DNA from: Azolla caroliniana
Taxonomy: Eukaryota; Polypodiophyta
Reading direction: 5' to 3'
DNA: 64,000 nt
Assembly: GCA_043228905.1 (NCBI GenBank)
Contig: JBHGNT010000016.1
Location: 8,928,001-8,992,000 of the forward strand
The notes beneath the pieces are model-generated. The model was not told the DNA's origin. It ran no database searches and saw only the letters and a program-made list of their open reading frames with translations. The position numbers and the translations under genes were made by a program. Position 1 is the stretch's first letter; each line of letters starts with the position of its first letter. Shown here in pieces: positions 42,152 to 53,049 of the stretch.

Positions 42152-45100
42152 GGGGAAGAAGGGTGTTTAGAATTACCCCTCAATGATCATAAGGATAGGG
42201 ATGATGATATCAGGACACAACAATCCATACGAAACTATTGGGCAAAAGAAAAAAGGAAACATCGTCAATTGTTGAAGGATACGAAAGCCACACTCAGTAA
42301 AGGTAAGGATAGTTTAGCTGAGAATGTAAGTAATGCGACAACCATCATAGAGAGAAAGGTTGTAGACTATTTCAATGTTCAAACCAAGCACATCAGCAAT
42401 GAATATGTAATGATCCATCGATAAAGGACTTAGTTGATTGTGATGGTCTTAATGCAAACATATCATCTATTTTAGTAAATAATCTTCGTAATAGTTTCGT
42501 ATCCATGAGCAGGTCAGAAGATGATCTTGTCTTAAAAAGGTCTAGTCTAATGATGTTACTTAATAGTGATGTTGTCGATATAAACATCAGTGAGCTATCT
42601 AAGGTAATTGGTGTTAGTAGAAAAACAGTGTACAATACAATGAACCGTATAATTTCCTCGGGTGAAGGAACTAGTCTACTAAAGCTAACTACAAGATGTA
42701 AGCCAATGACACCCATAACATTTGAAATCAAGGATGTAATCACAATGTTTTGGACTAATGAGAGTAGGGTTTCACCCAATAAAAAGGATTTATGCAGGAA
42801 ACGTGTTGGAAGAAATCAATACGAGGAGCATCCCATTCATCTTCTTGATGTACCTCAGGTATTTACATTTATCTCAACATTTGTTTTGACTCTACACGGA
42901 AAGTTAATTAGCTCAGTTAGCAGAAAAGCTAATTAGCTTATTAGTTACATTTACCTCAGTTAGCTACTAGGATAGCTACTACATAGGTAACTGGCTACTC
43001 TCAATAGCTACTATCATGATAGCTAATTAGCTATTCTCAATAGCTAATTTAGGTACTACCAGATAATTAGCTGTACTCGTAGCTAGTTAGCTATCATGGT
43101 AGCTAGTTAGCTATTTCGTTATTACCAGCTAATTAGCTACTAGGAAAGCTAATTAGCTACCATGATAGCTAATTAGCTTACTAGGACAGCTAATTAGCCA
43201 CCGTGATAGCTAATTAGCTACCATGATAGCTAATTAGTTACTAGGAAAGCTAATTAGCCACCATGATAGCTAATTAGCTACTAGACCAACTAATTAGCTA
43301 CCATGATAGCTAATTAGCTACTAGAATAGCTAATTAGCTACCATGATAGCTAATTAGCTACCATGATAGCTAATTAGCTACTAGGACAGCTAATTAGCTA
43401 CCATGATAGCTAATTAGCTACTAGGACAGCTAATTAGCTACCATGATAACTAATTAGCTACTAGGATAACTAATTAGCTACCATGATAGCTAATTAGCTA
43501 CTAGAATAGCTAATAACCTACTAGAATAGCTAATTAGCTACTAGAATAGCTACTAGGATAGTTAGCTAGTTACGAGAATAACTAATTCCCCTTTATTACG
43601 CAGGTCGATTTATTTATTAGGTTCAAACGAATGCATCCAACTATCAAAGTTCAACTACGAACATTCGAGTCTCTTAAGCCACACTTTGTGAGACGCTTAA
43701 AGGATCGATACACATGTTGTTGCATTTACCAGGTACAAATGGGTTTTCTGAAGGACTCTGTTAATCTACTACGTCACTATAGCGCATCCCTAACTAATAC
43801 AGTTTGCACATGTGGGTGCCCAATCTGTCGATCAAGCTTGCAAGAGGAGTGTAAATCATCTGAGCACATTATCTCTTCCATGAGTTATTTATTAGATTCA
43901 ATATTGTGTCCGAGAGAAACTGGCGCTATCTTCCATATTCATAACTGTGTCATGGGTTTATGTCAAGATTGTGGCCCTACTAGATTTAGGTGGTGTCCAA
44001 ATGAATTGAGTAGTGAAATATTGATCTCTGTGAAGTTCTTTGAGTCAGTGAACACCAATTTCGAAGGAAAGGTGTGTAAAAGAAAGGATCTAGTTCGGAA
44101 GATGCTTAAACGAAGGGATTTGGTGTCTCTATTTGTAGTATCTCTAGGAAAGTTCATTAAACACAACTTCATTTATTCATGGCAGGCCCATCAGTTTAAG
44201 ACTTGAATATCTGATTTCCCAAATGATGTAGTAGTCTCAGTAGTAGATTTCGCAGAGAATTATACTTTCAAGCAGCAGAATGAAATTCAATCTATGCATT
44301 CGAGTTTCAGGTGATGTTAAAAAAGTAATTCATTTCTTTATTTCCGATGATAAGAAGCATGATACCTTGTTCGTCCAACACTGTTTTAAGTTACATTGGC
44401 AGTGGTTATTAGCTCAACGTTTGGAGCTTACTCAACATTGGGTCTGGTCTGATGGAGCTGCGTCACAATTCAAGGCTCGACGTCCATTTTATTTTGTGGG
44501 GAGGTATCCTGCTATAACAGGTTTGGAGATGAGATGGAATTTTTTTGGGTCTGGCCATGGTAAAGGTGAACATGATGGTGCAGGGGCTGTTATAAAGCGG
44601 GCACTTACCCATGAACAACTAAAGACAGATGGTGTGCACATGAATCGTGCATCACATGTAGTTGAATTTTTAAGAACAAATATGTCATCGAGTGCAACGG
44701 GTGTTTATTCCTCGCAAGTCCGAGATATCAAACGTGAATTTTGGGAAGTGAAGATAGATGAAGTAAATAGGGAGAAGACCTGGGAGTGCCAAGGAATTCC
44801 CGAATTGCGATCTCTGCATGCTGTTCGCGGTTATTCCAGATTGGATGGTCATTGTATTGCGGTTAGAGAATTGACTTGTTTTTGCTTCCATTGTGTGCAG
44901 GGAAATTGGAGATATTGTCTAAACAAAGCATACATTCAGAATTGAGAGTATCACACTCTGAATGATAAGGAAGCAGTTGATGGAGAAACAAGGCAGAATG
45001 CTGACTTCACATATGAGGGACTTGGAGATACTTTGAGTGATGTCCTGAACGTTGGGGATAACTTCGCTGTAAATGCTGAAGAAGGCAATTCAGAGGGTGC

Positions 45101-45401
45101 TTATTTCTATATATTAAAGTGCACGGTTAGTAAACAGTGTGCAAGGCAGAATATTGTAGATGCATGGGGAAATTTTGTATCTGCTGGGACATTCTACATC
45201 GAAGGCATTTTTTATGCAAAACTAGATGACTACGAATATGTGTACAGGCTATTAGAAGACAAACCAACGGCGTACATGTACTCTCATTTGGTTAGGTGCA
45301 TCAACGTCCCAATGTCAGAATACAATAGTTGCTCAGGTTTATACACTGTTGGTGCTAATGTGTATGAATGTATTTACAATAGTGTGCCATGGAATTTGTA
45401 G
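42152..45401 (+). pseudogene. Transposase gene of S (HTH, zinc-binding, DDE-type core)
   Basis: First recognised exon 42152-42858, preceded by a pyrimidine-rich acceptor. It holds a helix-turn-helix (INISELSKVIGVSRKTVYN) and ends at CAG/GT. The intron 42859-43603 is filled with a minisatellite; exon 2 starts at 43604 in phase. It encodes IKVQLRTFESLKPHFVRRL, a Cys-rich block (CTCGCPICR, CVMGLCQDCG), then acids in VVDFAENY (about 44246), WSDGAASQFK (44451) and GKGEHDGAG (44574), the spacing of an RNase H-fold transposase. A carboxy module at 45033-45401 follows. It resembles uncharacterised animal transposon proteins with SDG..QFK (family memory). Frameshifts near 42400 and 44300 and stops at 44204 and 44943 break it. 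Confidence 0.75.
42890..43590. repeat. AGCTAATTAGCT minisatellite inside the transposase intron
   Basis: About 17 tandem copies of a unit of roughly 40 bp built from two AGCTAATTAGCT palindromes separated by ACCATGAT and ACTAGGAC spacers. It lies wholly inside the GT-AG intron 42859-43603. The same palindrome occurs near both ends of S. Confidence 0.92.
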
Positions 45402-45848
45402 CTACAAGTAGCACTTACCATGTTCTCTTGTAAAACAAACATGTATTTCGCGAAAACAGTTAAATAAATTCGTTTGAGAATCAATTTCTTGTATACAGTC
45501 TACTTTCTGTGCTTCTTTCTCAATAAAATCATGTCTTTTTTGTTAAGTTTTAAGTTATAAGTTATAGCGAAATAGTCATCAGTAGCTAATTAGCTGTACA
45601 AATGCAGCTAATTAGCTGTCAATAGCTAAATAGTCATCAATAGCATGAAATCAACAATCTGCAACATATTCCTCAAATTACACAGTAGATAAGTACAGTG
45701 AGAACAAGTAATTAAATTCTTCATTGAATAATGTCATCTCTTTACATATTTATAAATTACCATTGGAAATGTCTACAAATCTCCTATGAACAGCTAAGCT
45801 CTTGCTAATCAATGGAACGAGTCTACATATATTATCCGCATATCGAGC
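45402..45848. other. Convergent intergenic region of S
   Basis: Non-coding, between the 3' ends of the transposase and the FCP1-like gene. It has an AATAAA (45521) after the transposase stop, a plausible poly(A) signal, and a few AGCTAATTAGCT copies (45580-45630). Confidence 0.5.
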
Positions 45849-46844
45849 TCAGTATGGAGTCCACAACCATGCACCTAGTTGACAGCTCACTATTTGCACC
45901 AAGTATTGTTCAGGCATTTCCTCGGGTAGAATGAGACAGCATCTCCGAATATTGAAGTAGTGCCGGAAATGTTCTGTATCCAAAATCAATGTATTGTCGG
46001 CATTATATTCAGGCCAAGTAGCCCAAAATTCAGAAAGTCTCTTGAATCTTGCAGCTTCCATTTGCTCACAATTTTCTCGTGCCCATTGACCTTTAAAACG
46101 ACTTCGCCATTTTGGGAAGAATCTTGCCAAACACTTCCACACATCTGATTTTGGTTTTTCACTCCAAATAAACAAATCAAAGTATTGCACAACCCACTCT
46201 AGAAACTGATTCACGTCCCTCCTTGGCTGCATATATCTCACACTCATCAAGACTTTATCAAGCTCCAAGATCAAGGCTCTTCTTTCGACTTCTAGTGGTT
46301 TAGGTTTCCATTCCTAAAACTGAGCCGCTGTTACACCATTTTCTGGTAGGATACGATCAATCTCAATCAGCTCAGGTTCGGCCGACACAAGTGGCGTCCT
46401 TTTCCTCTTCAAACCCCTAGTCGACTATGTTGGGCCTGGCTTCACATTCTGGTGCTCTTGTTTTGTCAACTTATTTATCAATCCTTGGATTACCTCGGTG
46501 CATGTAGCTACTGATCTGCTCGATATCAGTCCACTGGTATCACATGCTGCATCTACCTGCAACACCAAGTCATCCGTGCTACATGCTGCATCTACCTGCA
46601 ACACCAAGTCATCTGTGCAACATGCTTGATCAACTTGTGTGACCAGATCACTTGTGTCAGTTGCTATATCTACTTTCAAGATGGGGCCTTTTAAACATGC
46701 CGCAACATCAACAGTATCCACACTGCCATTGGCCTTACGAGCAATAGAATCAAACCCTTTAGACTCTGCAACATCAGAAAACACCAACATATTCACACTC
46801 ACAAAGTAACTAACAGTCTCACAAAACAACATCCTGAACATCAA
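45849..46844 (-). pseudogene. FCP1/NIF-like HAD phosphatase homologue in S
   Basis: A single frame with two TAG codons (46425 and 46314), each likely from CAG. A splice acceptor (TGATGTTGCAG) near 46767 may begin the exon. The first part has three near-repeats (DLVLQVDAAC). The second half (ALILELDKVLM, RRDVNQFLEWVVQYFDLFIWSEK, FPKWRSRFKGQW, LILDTEHFRHYFNIRRCCLIL) matches the fold of CTD-type small phosphatases, where the core motif is LDLDxTL (family knowledge). Here the first Asp is Glu (LELDKVL), so phosphatase activity may be absent. A nuclear role on RNA polymerase tails is known for the family, not shown here. Confidence 0.6.
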
Positions 46845-47014
46845 AGAGTTTCAGTCATAGAACAACACTCTTCAAATTATCTTGGAAAAACATCATAGAG
46901 TTCCATTACATAATGTGGATCAAGCAACAACCAATTTGAGGTTTTACTTGTCCAATAGGATAGTAAAACTTCATAAAACCTTAGCAAAATCCCTAAGCTA
47001 ACAATCATATCCAA

Positions 47015-47554
47015 CTAAACAGTATTTCGCTCCACTACGTCTGGGCCCCTTGACCGAGTAACTGGTCTTGTTCCCGATCGTGGCCCCTTCTTCAGCCTTT
47101 TTCTGGTCGGTTCCCCATTTAGCCTTGCTTCTTTCACCACATGCGCAAGTGTGTCCTCCTCCGACAACCTTCCCATCGCCTCAGCAGCTAATTGCACATC
47201 AACCGTTTCTTGAACTAGCTTTTCAAGTACAGAGGGATCTGTTTGGACATTTTCAGTAGTTGGGCTCGGTGGGGTGGAATCAAGGTCTTGAGATTCGAAG
47301 AAATGTTGCATCAAGTGTTCATAAACATTGTTGTTGTGAACCTCAGTTTTACATGTTGTTTCCACTATTTCATGGCATTTCACATCGTTGCCTAATTCAG
47401 TACATTGTTCCAAAAGAATAGGGTGGAGCTGATCTGAAGGAGATGTGATAGCAGGACTCTTACTTTCAGCCACGTTGGCAGCAATATCCTCATCTGTTGC
47501 AGCGTCATCAGCACCAGACACATCATGTGCCGTCCTTAATCCACAAGATTCCAC
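47015..47554 (-). CDS. Acidic protein block with basic carboxy end, S (unknown)
   Basis: 180-codon open block ending in a stop at 47015. No domain is recognised. The first 140 residues are acidic and Ser/Thr-rich; the end has RKRLKKGPRSGTRPVTRSRG, resembling a nuclear localisation signal. It is probably the last exon of the minus-strand gene that starts at 50135, but the splice phase with the exon at 48836 did not fit at the only AG I could see, so the link is unproven. Confidence 0.5.
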   Translation of the reverse strand: MESCGLRTAHDVSGADDAATDEDIAANVAESKSPAITSPSDQLHPILLEQCTELGNDVKCHEIVETTCKTEVHNNNVYEHLMQHFFESQDLDSTPPSPTTENVQTDPSVLEKLVQETVDVQLAAEAMGRLSEEDTLAHVVKEARLNGEPTRKRLKKGPRSGTRPVTRSRGPDVVERNTV

Positions 47555-47569
47555 AATAACATGGCAGCT

Positions 47570-48800
47570 ATTTAGGATAGCTAATTAGCTACTTTACTAA
47601 ACTATGGTCGAAGCTAGGATAGCTAATTAGCTAGTACGATAGCTAATTAGGATAGCTAATTAGCTACTTTACTCAACTATGGTAGTAGCTAATTAATTAG
47701 CTACTTTACTCAACTATGGTAGTAGCTAGGATAGCTAATTAATTAGCTACTTTACTCAACTATGGTAGTAGCTAGGATAGCTAATTAATTAGCTACTTTA
47801 CTCAACTATGGTAGTAGCTAGGATAGCTAATTAATTAGCTACTTTACTCAACTATGGTAGTAGCTAGGATAGCTAATTAATTAGCTACTTTACTCAACTA
47901 TGGTAGTAGCTAGGATAGCTAATTAGCTACTTTACTCAACTATGGTAGTAGCTAGGATAGCTAATTAGCTACTTTACTAACTATGGTAGTAGCTAGGATA
48001 GCTAATTAGCTACTAGGATAGCTTATTAGCTACTTTACACAACTATGGCAATAGCTAATTAGCTAGTAGGATAGCTAATTAGTTGCCAGTAGGTAATTAG
48101 CTAGTGGGATAGCTAATTAGCTTTTTTACACAACTATGGTACTAGCTAATTAGCTACTACCATAGCTAATTAGCTACTTTACACAACTATGGCAGTAGGT
48201 AATTAGCTAGTAGGATAGCTAATTAGCTACTAGGATAGCTTATTAGCTACTTTACACAACTATGGCAGTAGGTAATTAACTAGTAGGATAGCTAATTAGC
48301 TACTAGGATAGCTAATTAGTTGCCAGTAGCTAATTAGCAGTAGGATAGCTAATTAGCTTTTTTACACAACTATGGTACTAGCTAATTAGCTAGTACCATA
48401 GCTAATTAGCTACTAAGATAGCTAATTAGCTAGTAGCTCATTAGCTGCCAGTAGCTAATTAGCTAGTAGGATAGCTAATTAGCTACTTTATACAACTATG
48501 GTGCTAGCTAATTAGCTATGAGTGGCTAATTAGCTAGTAGCTAACTAGTTGGCATTAGCTAATTAGCTGCCAGTAGGATAGCTAATTAGCTAGTAGCTAA
48601 TTAGCTGCCAGTAGGATAGCTAATTAGCTAGTAGCTAACTAGCTGCCACTTAGCTAATTAACTACTGTAGTAAACTATGGCAGTAGCTAATTAACTAAGA
48701 GGATAGCTATTAGCTGCTTTAATCAACTATGGTAGTAGCTAATTAGCTACAACGATAGCAGCAAAATAGTTTCCATACTTTTTACGGCTTAGCTAATTAG
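47570..48800. repeat. Second AGCTAATTAGCT array of S
   Basis: About 1.2 kb of tandem repeats. The unit, roughly 58 bp, combines AGCTAATTAGCT with TACTTTACTCAACTATGG and TAGTAGCTAGGAT spacers. It starts regular (47690-47960) and becomes scrambled towards 48760. It lies between coding blocks of the minus-strand gene, so it is probably intronic. Confidence 0.92.
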
Positions 48801-48835
48801 AAAAGACTAAGCTTATTAGCTACATTATGGTATAC

Positions 48836-50135
48836 CTGTTAGTTTTCTCCACTCATTTGGTAGAGCTGTACTGCAATCTCCCAAACAGAATGCAGCAATT
48901 CGACAGGCATGTTGAAAACAAAGCAGATGGTATGTGTGGTTGCATGGTTGTAGGTGAACCAACAAAGACGCAGTTTTGTCCTCCACACCTAACCCGCAAG
49001 CGATGCAACGTGCTTGAACTGTCAATAAATCATTTTCTGGTTCTGCTTCATTTGGTAAGGGAGCAAGAATGTTCAGGTCCAAATCCTGTCTGGTCCTTAC
49101 GATTCTCTCCACAAAATGTAGCTGCTTCTTAAGGCAGCTAACTACCTGTTCTTGATGAATGTATTGTTCCTTCAACGCAACAGAGAAATTTACCGATTAA
49201 TTATTCCTCTTGTTGAAAGATACACCAACTTTGCTCAGGAATCGTTAACTTACTTGAAGCTTATCCAAATTGTAATCTGCAACAGTATTTACACCTAGAA
49301 GGTCCAAGTTCATTAAAAGAACCTGGATCTCTATTTGCAGTTGTATTTTACGTTGGGGATCTAGTGGCCCCTCTAATTCAAGCTCATGTTGCACAACCTA
49401 TTCCAAATAATGCTTGATTAGCACATTTTACCCTTAAAGTTATTTATAACACAATCACATACCAGCAATTTAAACAATAGTTACCTGAATCTTATTTCTA
49501 ATTGTTGTAATAGTGGAAGTAACTTTTCTCTCCACTGCAAAAGCCATTGTGGCTTTCTCTAAATCAGTCTTAAAAAATGCCAATGTCTCACAGGCTTCAT
49601 GGACATTTTTTAGCATATAGCTAACCAATGTCTCACTTGTATCATCAACATTGGCTTTCCTTGGGTGTCGGTGTGGTGTATGCCCCCGGTCTTGCTGGGA
49701 GTCGGCAGTTGCATCAACAACTGCCATGCTCCAAAATCTGTCTACTTTTTGTGCCAAGGTCCCCATCTTTCGGCATCTTTTTACCGATGCCTCACCATAG
49801 ACTGCCCAAGCTACCCTATACATTTCAGGGTCTCTGGATTCCTTCGTTGTTTTGCAGTACTCATATGCAAATGCTCTAGCAAATGAAACTGACAACTCAT
49901 TGTTAACTGGGATCTCCTGATGAACTTTCTGGTGCAGCCTCATGCAGTCATGGTACAAGTCGGCTCGTACATGCTTCAGCTTGACCTTGCCTTTGACTCT
50001 AGGCATTGTATATACTGTCATCCAGTCTACATCACTGATCAATTTATCACTTAGGACAGCAGGGTCAACACCCTCGAGTGACAGACCATAAGTGTTGCGA
50101 AGTTTAGCACTCTCGTATACGGAGGAACGAGCCAT
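48836..50135 (-). CDS. Three-exon RING-H2-like gene of S
   Basis: Exons 50135-49485, 49397-49254 and 49169-48836, all joined in phase 0 with GT donors and AG acceptors; a donor after 48836 leads to further sequence. The start is MARSSVYESAKLRNTYG, right after a possible TTTCAG acceptor. Exons 1-2 are helical with no recognised domain (217 and 48 residues). Exon 3 has CIACG, then PCNHTYHLLC, then CLGDC, the C-x2-C...C-x-H-x2-H-x2-C...C-x3-C order of a RING-H2-like zinc finger with slightly unusual last spacing. RING-H2 proteins are usually ubiquitin ligases (family knowledge). No stop or frameshift is seen. Transposon cargo, or a second protein needed for movement. Confidence 0.65.
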
Positions 50136-50199
50136 CTGAAATATCATTTCAGAAATCAGAAATAGTGCAAAATCAGAATATGTGAGAATCAAAAACCCC

Positions 50200-50700
50200 A
50201 ATCAACAACAAAAATGGTGCAAAATCTTTAACTTAGCAAATCAGAAACCCTAATCATAATTTGTATTCAAAAATTTGAAATCAGAAACCCTAATCAAAAT
50301 CTGTAATCAAAAGTTTGTAACCAGAAACCCTATTCAGAAATTCTAATCAGAAATTTATAATAAAAAACCCTAATCAAAAATTTCAATCAGAAACCCTAAT
50401 CAAAAATTTCAATCACAAACTCTAATCAGAAATCCTAAACAGAAATTTATAAACAAAAACCCTATTCAGAAATTCTAATCAGAAATTCTAATCTATAATC
50501 AAAATTTGTAACCAGAAACCCTATTCAGAAATTCTAATAAGAAATTTATAATCAAAAACCCTAATCAGAAATTTCAATCAGAAACTCTAATAAAAAATTT
50601 CAATCACAAACCCTAATTAGAAATTCTAATCAGAAATTTATAAACAAAAACCCTAATCAGAAATTTCAATCAGAAACCCTAATCATCACTAAAGACAGGA
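50200..50700. repeat. Telo-box-like AAACCCTAATC array
   Basis: About 500 bases of short imperfect repeats (units of 25-45 bp containing AAACCCTAATCAGAAATT). It lies immediately upstream of the RING-H2-like gene start. AAACCCTA is the plant telomere/telo-box motif, but the spacing is not telomeric. It may form the gene's 5' leader or promoter. Confidence 0.75.
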
Positions 50701-51192
50701 TTAAACACAAAAAAAGTAATATAAACACACCTATTGCTACTCCCCGATTTGCTCCAAGGACTTCGCCCTATTCGATTTTGGGAAATATGAATCGGCACCA
50801 AAGTTCAAACAGTAGTCAAAAAGAAAAAACAAATGTTTGCGGTTTCTGTAACTTAAACATACCTGGATGATGATCGAGCAGGGTCTATGTTGTAGCTCTC
50901 AATCCGCAATGTCGATTTTCTGCTGTTGCGGGAGCTACATCTGCGTTCGTGCTCTAAGTACTCCATCTGCGTTCAAAATCAGACTTAGGCTAAACAAGAA
51001 ATTAATGACATTGAAGTCGACCTTAGATGATGGTGCTATTCCCCAAGTTCCACTACGTCTGAAACAAAAGTTCAAATATTTGAGTTTTTTCATAAATTAG
51101 TTTTTCAAATATTTGATTTTCCCACAAAAAAGACTAGCTAAACAAATAGCTAATTAGCTATGGCCATTTTAGTAGCTAATTAGCTATAATAG

Positions 51193-51217
51193 TGTTTCCA
51201 CTCGCATGCTTTTACCC
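51193..51217 (-). repeat. Right terminal inverted repeat of S
   Basis: 25 bp ending CTTTTACCC, inverse of 40987-41011. Just inside lie two AGCTAATTAGCT copies (51148-51190), mirroring the left end. Confidence 0.92.
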
Positions 51218-51782
51218 ACAAGCCGATTTATGTACTCATCTCCAACAAGCTCAACAAACACACAAGGTTTACGCGGATCTTCATCGACTTCCATCCAGTT
51301 TTAACATTGGAGATCGGGTATGACTACTACGACGACACATCAACACTACTCGCCCATCCGAGAAGTTGGATTATCGGCGATTAGGTCCTTTCCGTATTAT
51401 AGGAACTTGATTAATGATGTCCCTTTTCGTCTCGATCTGCCTCCGCAACTTCGGATACATCCGGTGTTTCATAGTTCTCTCCTTGAACCCTATCAAGAGA
51501 ATACCATCCTAGGACGTATTACACAGCCTCCACCCCCGATCGAGCTTGAAGATGGACCTGAGTACGAGGTTGCCGCCATCCTTGATTCCAAGATTGTTCG
51601 CAACAAGCTCTACTATCTAGTCGATTGGCTAGGATATAGTCCCAACGAGCGTACTTGGGAACCGATAGAGAATGTGACCAATGCTCGTGCTCTTCTTGAA
51701 GACTTCCATTGTCAATATCCAGACAAACCGGGTCCTCAATCCAAAATGACTCGTGACTCTCGTCGTTTTAAAGGGGGGATAG
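51218..51782 (+). pseudogene. Integrase end and chromodomain of element F
   Basis: Continues the F integrase after S (ADLCTHLQQAQQTH, FNIGDRV), then a GPFRIIG block with a frameshift. A chromodomain follows (EYEVAAILDSKIVRNKLYYL, WLGYSPNERTWEP, ALLEDFH). Chromodomains direct chromoviral integration to heterochromatin (family knowledge). The frame ends GGIVS with the stop in the 3' LTR. The polypurine tract AAAGGGGGGATAG (51770-51782) touches the LTR. Confidence 0.9.
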
Positions 51783-52194
51783 TGTCATGATACGGCAAGA
51801 CTCGAACCCATGACCTTATGCTACATGGGTCGAGCTCTTGACCATTAGACCATGCATTGTAATACATAAAATATTATTTTCATTTATGTTTTATTATAGA
51901 AAATTGATGTATATTCCAGATTTCTCTCGAACATTCTAGAAACTTCAAGAGTATTCCTCAAAACACTATAAAAGGAGGCATAAGGCATTATTTTGAACCA
52001 AATCAGTTCAACGCCAGTCTTAAGCCTCCTAACTACTATTGTACATTCTCTTCACATAATATATATCTTTTCTTATCATCTCTCTCTCTCTCCCTCTCAC
52101 TCACTCTTTCCTTCTCTCGAGAGTTCTTCACCTCTCTTAGTACTAATACTTCTTTAGTAATAATTCCTTCTCTGCCTTAGTACTGTTCCTGACA
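51783..52194 (+). repeat. 3' LTR of F
   Basis: 412 bp, about 95% like 36344-36757 by eye. It has an intact TATA (CTATAAAAGG, about 51967), the heat-shock element at 51929-51946 and the antisense tRNA-like module at 51790-51860. Confidence 0.93.
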
Positions 52195-52938
52195 GCTGGA
52201 ACTCCGGAGGGAAGGGAAAAGAGAGACGATTTCGGCATTCAAGCTCGCCTCGGACATCGAACAACAAACGGACTTGAAAAAGGTGTTTGGGAAGAGAATT
52301 CTCGATATCCGGGTAGAATTTTCGCTTCGGGAATTACTAGGAATAGCGAAGAAGGATTTCCATGATCTTCTTGTGGATCTCGTGAAGAGAAAAAGACAAA
52401 GTACGGAGGAGAACGTTCCAAGGGTAAATGCGAACACGGTTTTAATGAATGACACCGAAGTGGAGGACGAAATTCTGAACTCCCACTACACAAGGCCACA
52501 TTGGGCACGTACAACTACAGAGACTCCGGTTCGAATTGGCAACATCAAAGAGCCTGTGCTAGCATTGATTGATCACGGATCGGAGATCAATTTGATGTCC
52601 AAGGAGTTCTACCGGAAGCGGAAGTGGCCTATAAACATTAACCATGGATGGAAGATCCGGACAGCCACTAAAGCAATGGAAGATCTATTTGCGGCTTGTC
52701 CGGATGTGACGGTGAAGATCGGGGATGTCGAGATCGACCAAAATTTCTTCGTACAAGACGAGGTCTCACATTCCGTGATCCTTGGGCAACCCTTTATCAC
52801 AGCTTCACGGATGGAGACAAAGGTGCTCGATAGCGGTGCGGCTTTCGCACGAATTCGGAGCCAAAGCGAAGGGAAATCCATCCAATTCCTAACTGTGCCG
52901 GCAAATCATGAAAGGAACAAGAGAGAGCTCTTGTCCTA
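52195..52938 (+). pseudogene. Gag end and protease of element D
   Basis: Continues D's Gag after F (FKLASDIE-like block, SLRELLGIAKKDFH) into a retropepsin with ALIDHGSEINLMS and HSVILGQPFI. The D-H-G active site is the same as in A and G. The frame is open to 52938. It aligns residue for residue with A's 11830-12590. Confidence 0.88.
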
Positions 52939-53049
52939 AACAAGGATGGATTTTTAGAGCGGACTGTTGCGGAGTGGGGAAGTGATAGTTCGAGAAGCCT
53001 TGATACCCCACATAGGAAGAAAACTCTCAGAGCAAAACAAGTACGAATC

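Larger units (their letters stand above)
40987..51217 (+). mobile_element. DNA transposon S with 25-bp terminal inverted repeats
   Basis: 10,231-bp element ending in the 25-bp inverted repeats 40987-41011 and 51193-51217 (outer bases GGGTGAAAGCATGCG and GGGTAAAAGCATGCG, one mismatch). It is flanked by ACAA on both sides (40983-40986, 51218-51221), and excising it restores F's integrase frame. Contents: 83-bp tandem repeats, a plus-strand DDE transposase gene with at least two exons, convergent minus-strand genes (RING-H2-like, an unknown block, FCP1-like), and large AGCTAATTAGCT arrays. A 4-bp duplication with GGG termini recalls the Sola superfamily, but this is a guess. Confidence 0.9.
36344..52194 (+). 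mobile_element. Chromodomain Ty3/gypsy element F (chromovirus) nested in D
   Basis: LTRs 36344-36757 and 51783-52194 with a 5-bp duplication GCTGG (36339-36343 and 52195-52199). The internal order is gag, protease, RT, RNase H, integrase, chromodomain, polypurine tract. Transposon S is inserted near the end of integrase (40987-51217). Without S the element is about 5.6 kb. Coding regions contain stops and frameshifts in every domain. Its LTRs carry a perfect heat-shock element. Confidence 0.94.

Noticed and set aside
42890-48800. Regular AGCTAATTAGCT arrays considered as a CRISPR-like array
   Set aside because: Repeats are contiguous minisatellites with near-constant spacers, no leader and no cas genes, in plant nuclear DNA.
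40987-51217. S considered as Mutator, hAT or PIF/Harbinger
   Set aside because: The target duplication (4-5 bp, ACAA) fits neither 8-9 bp nor TWA, and the transposase motifs do not match those families.
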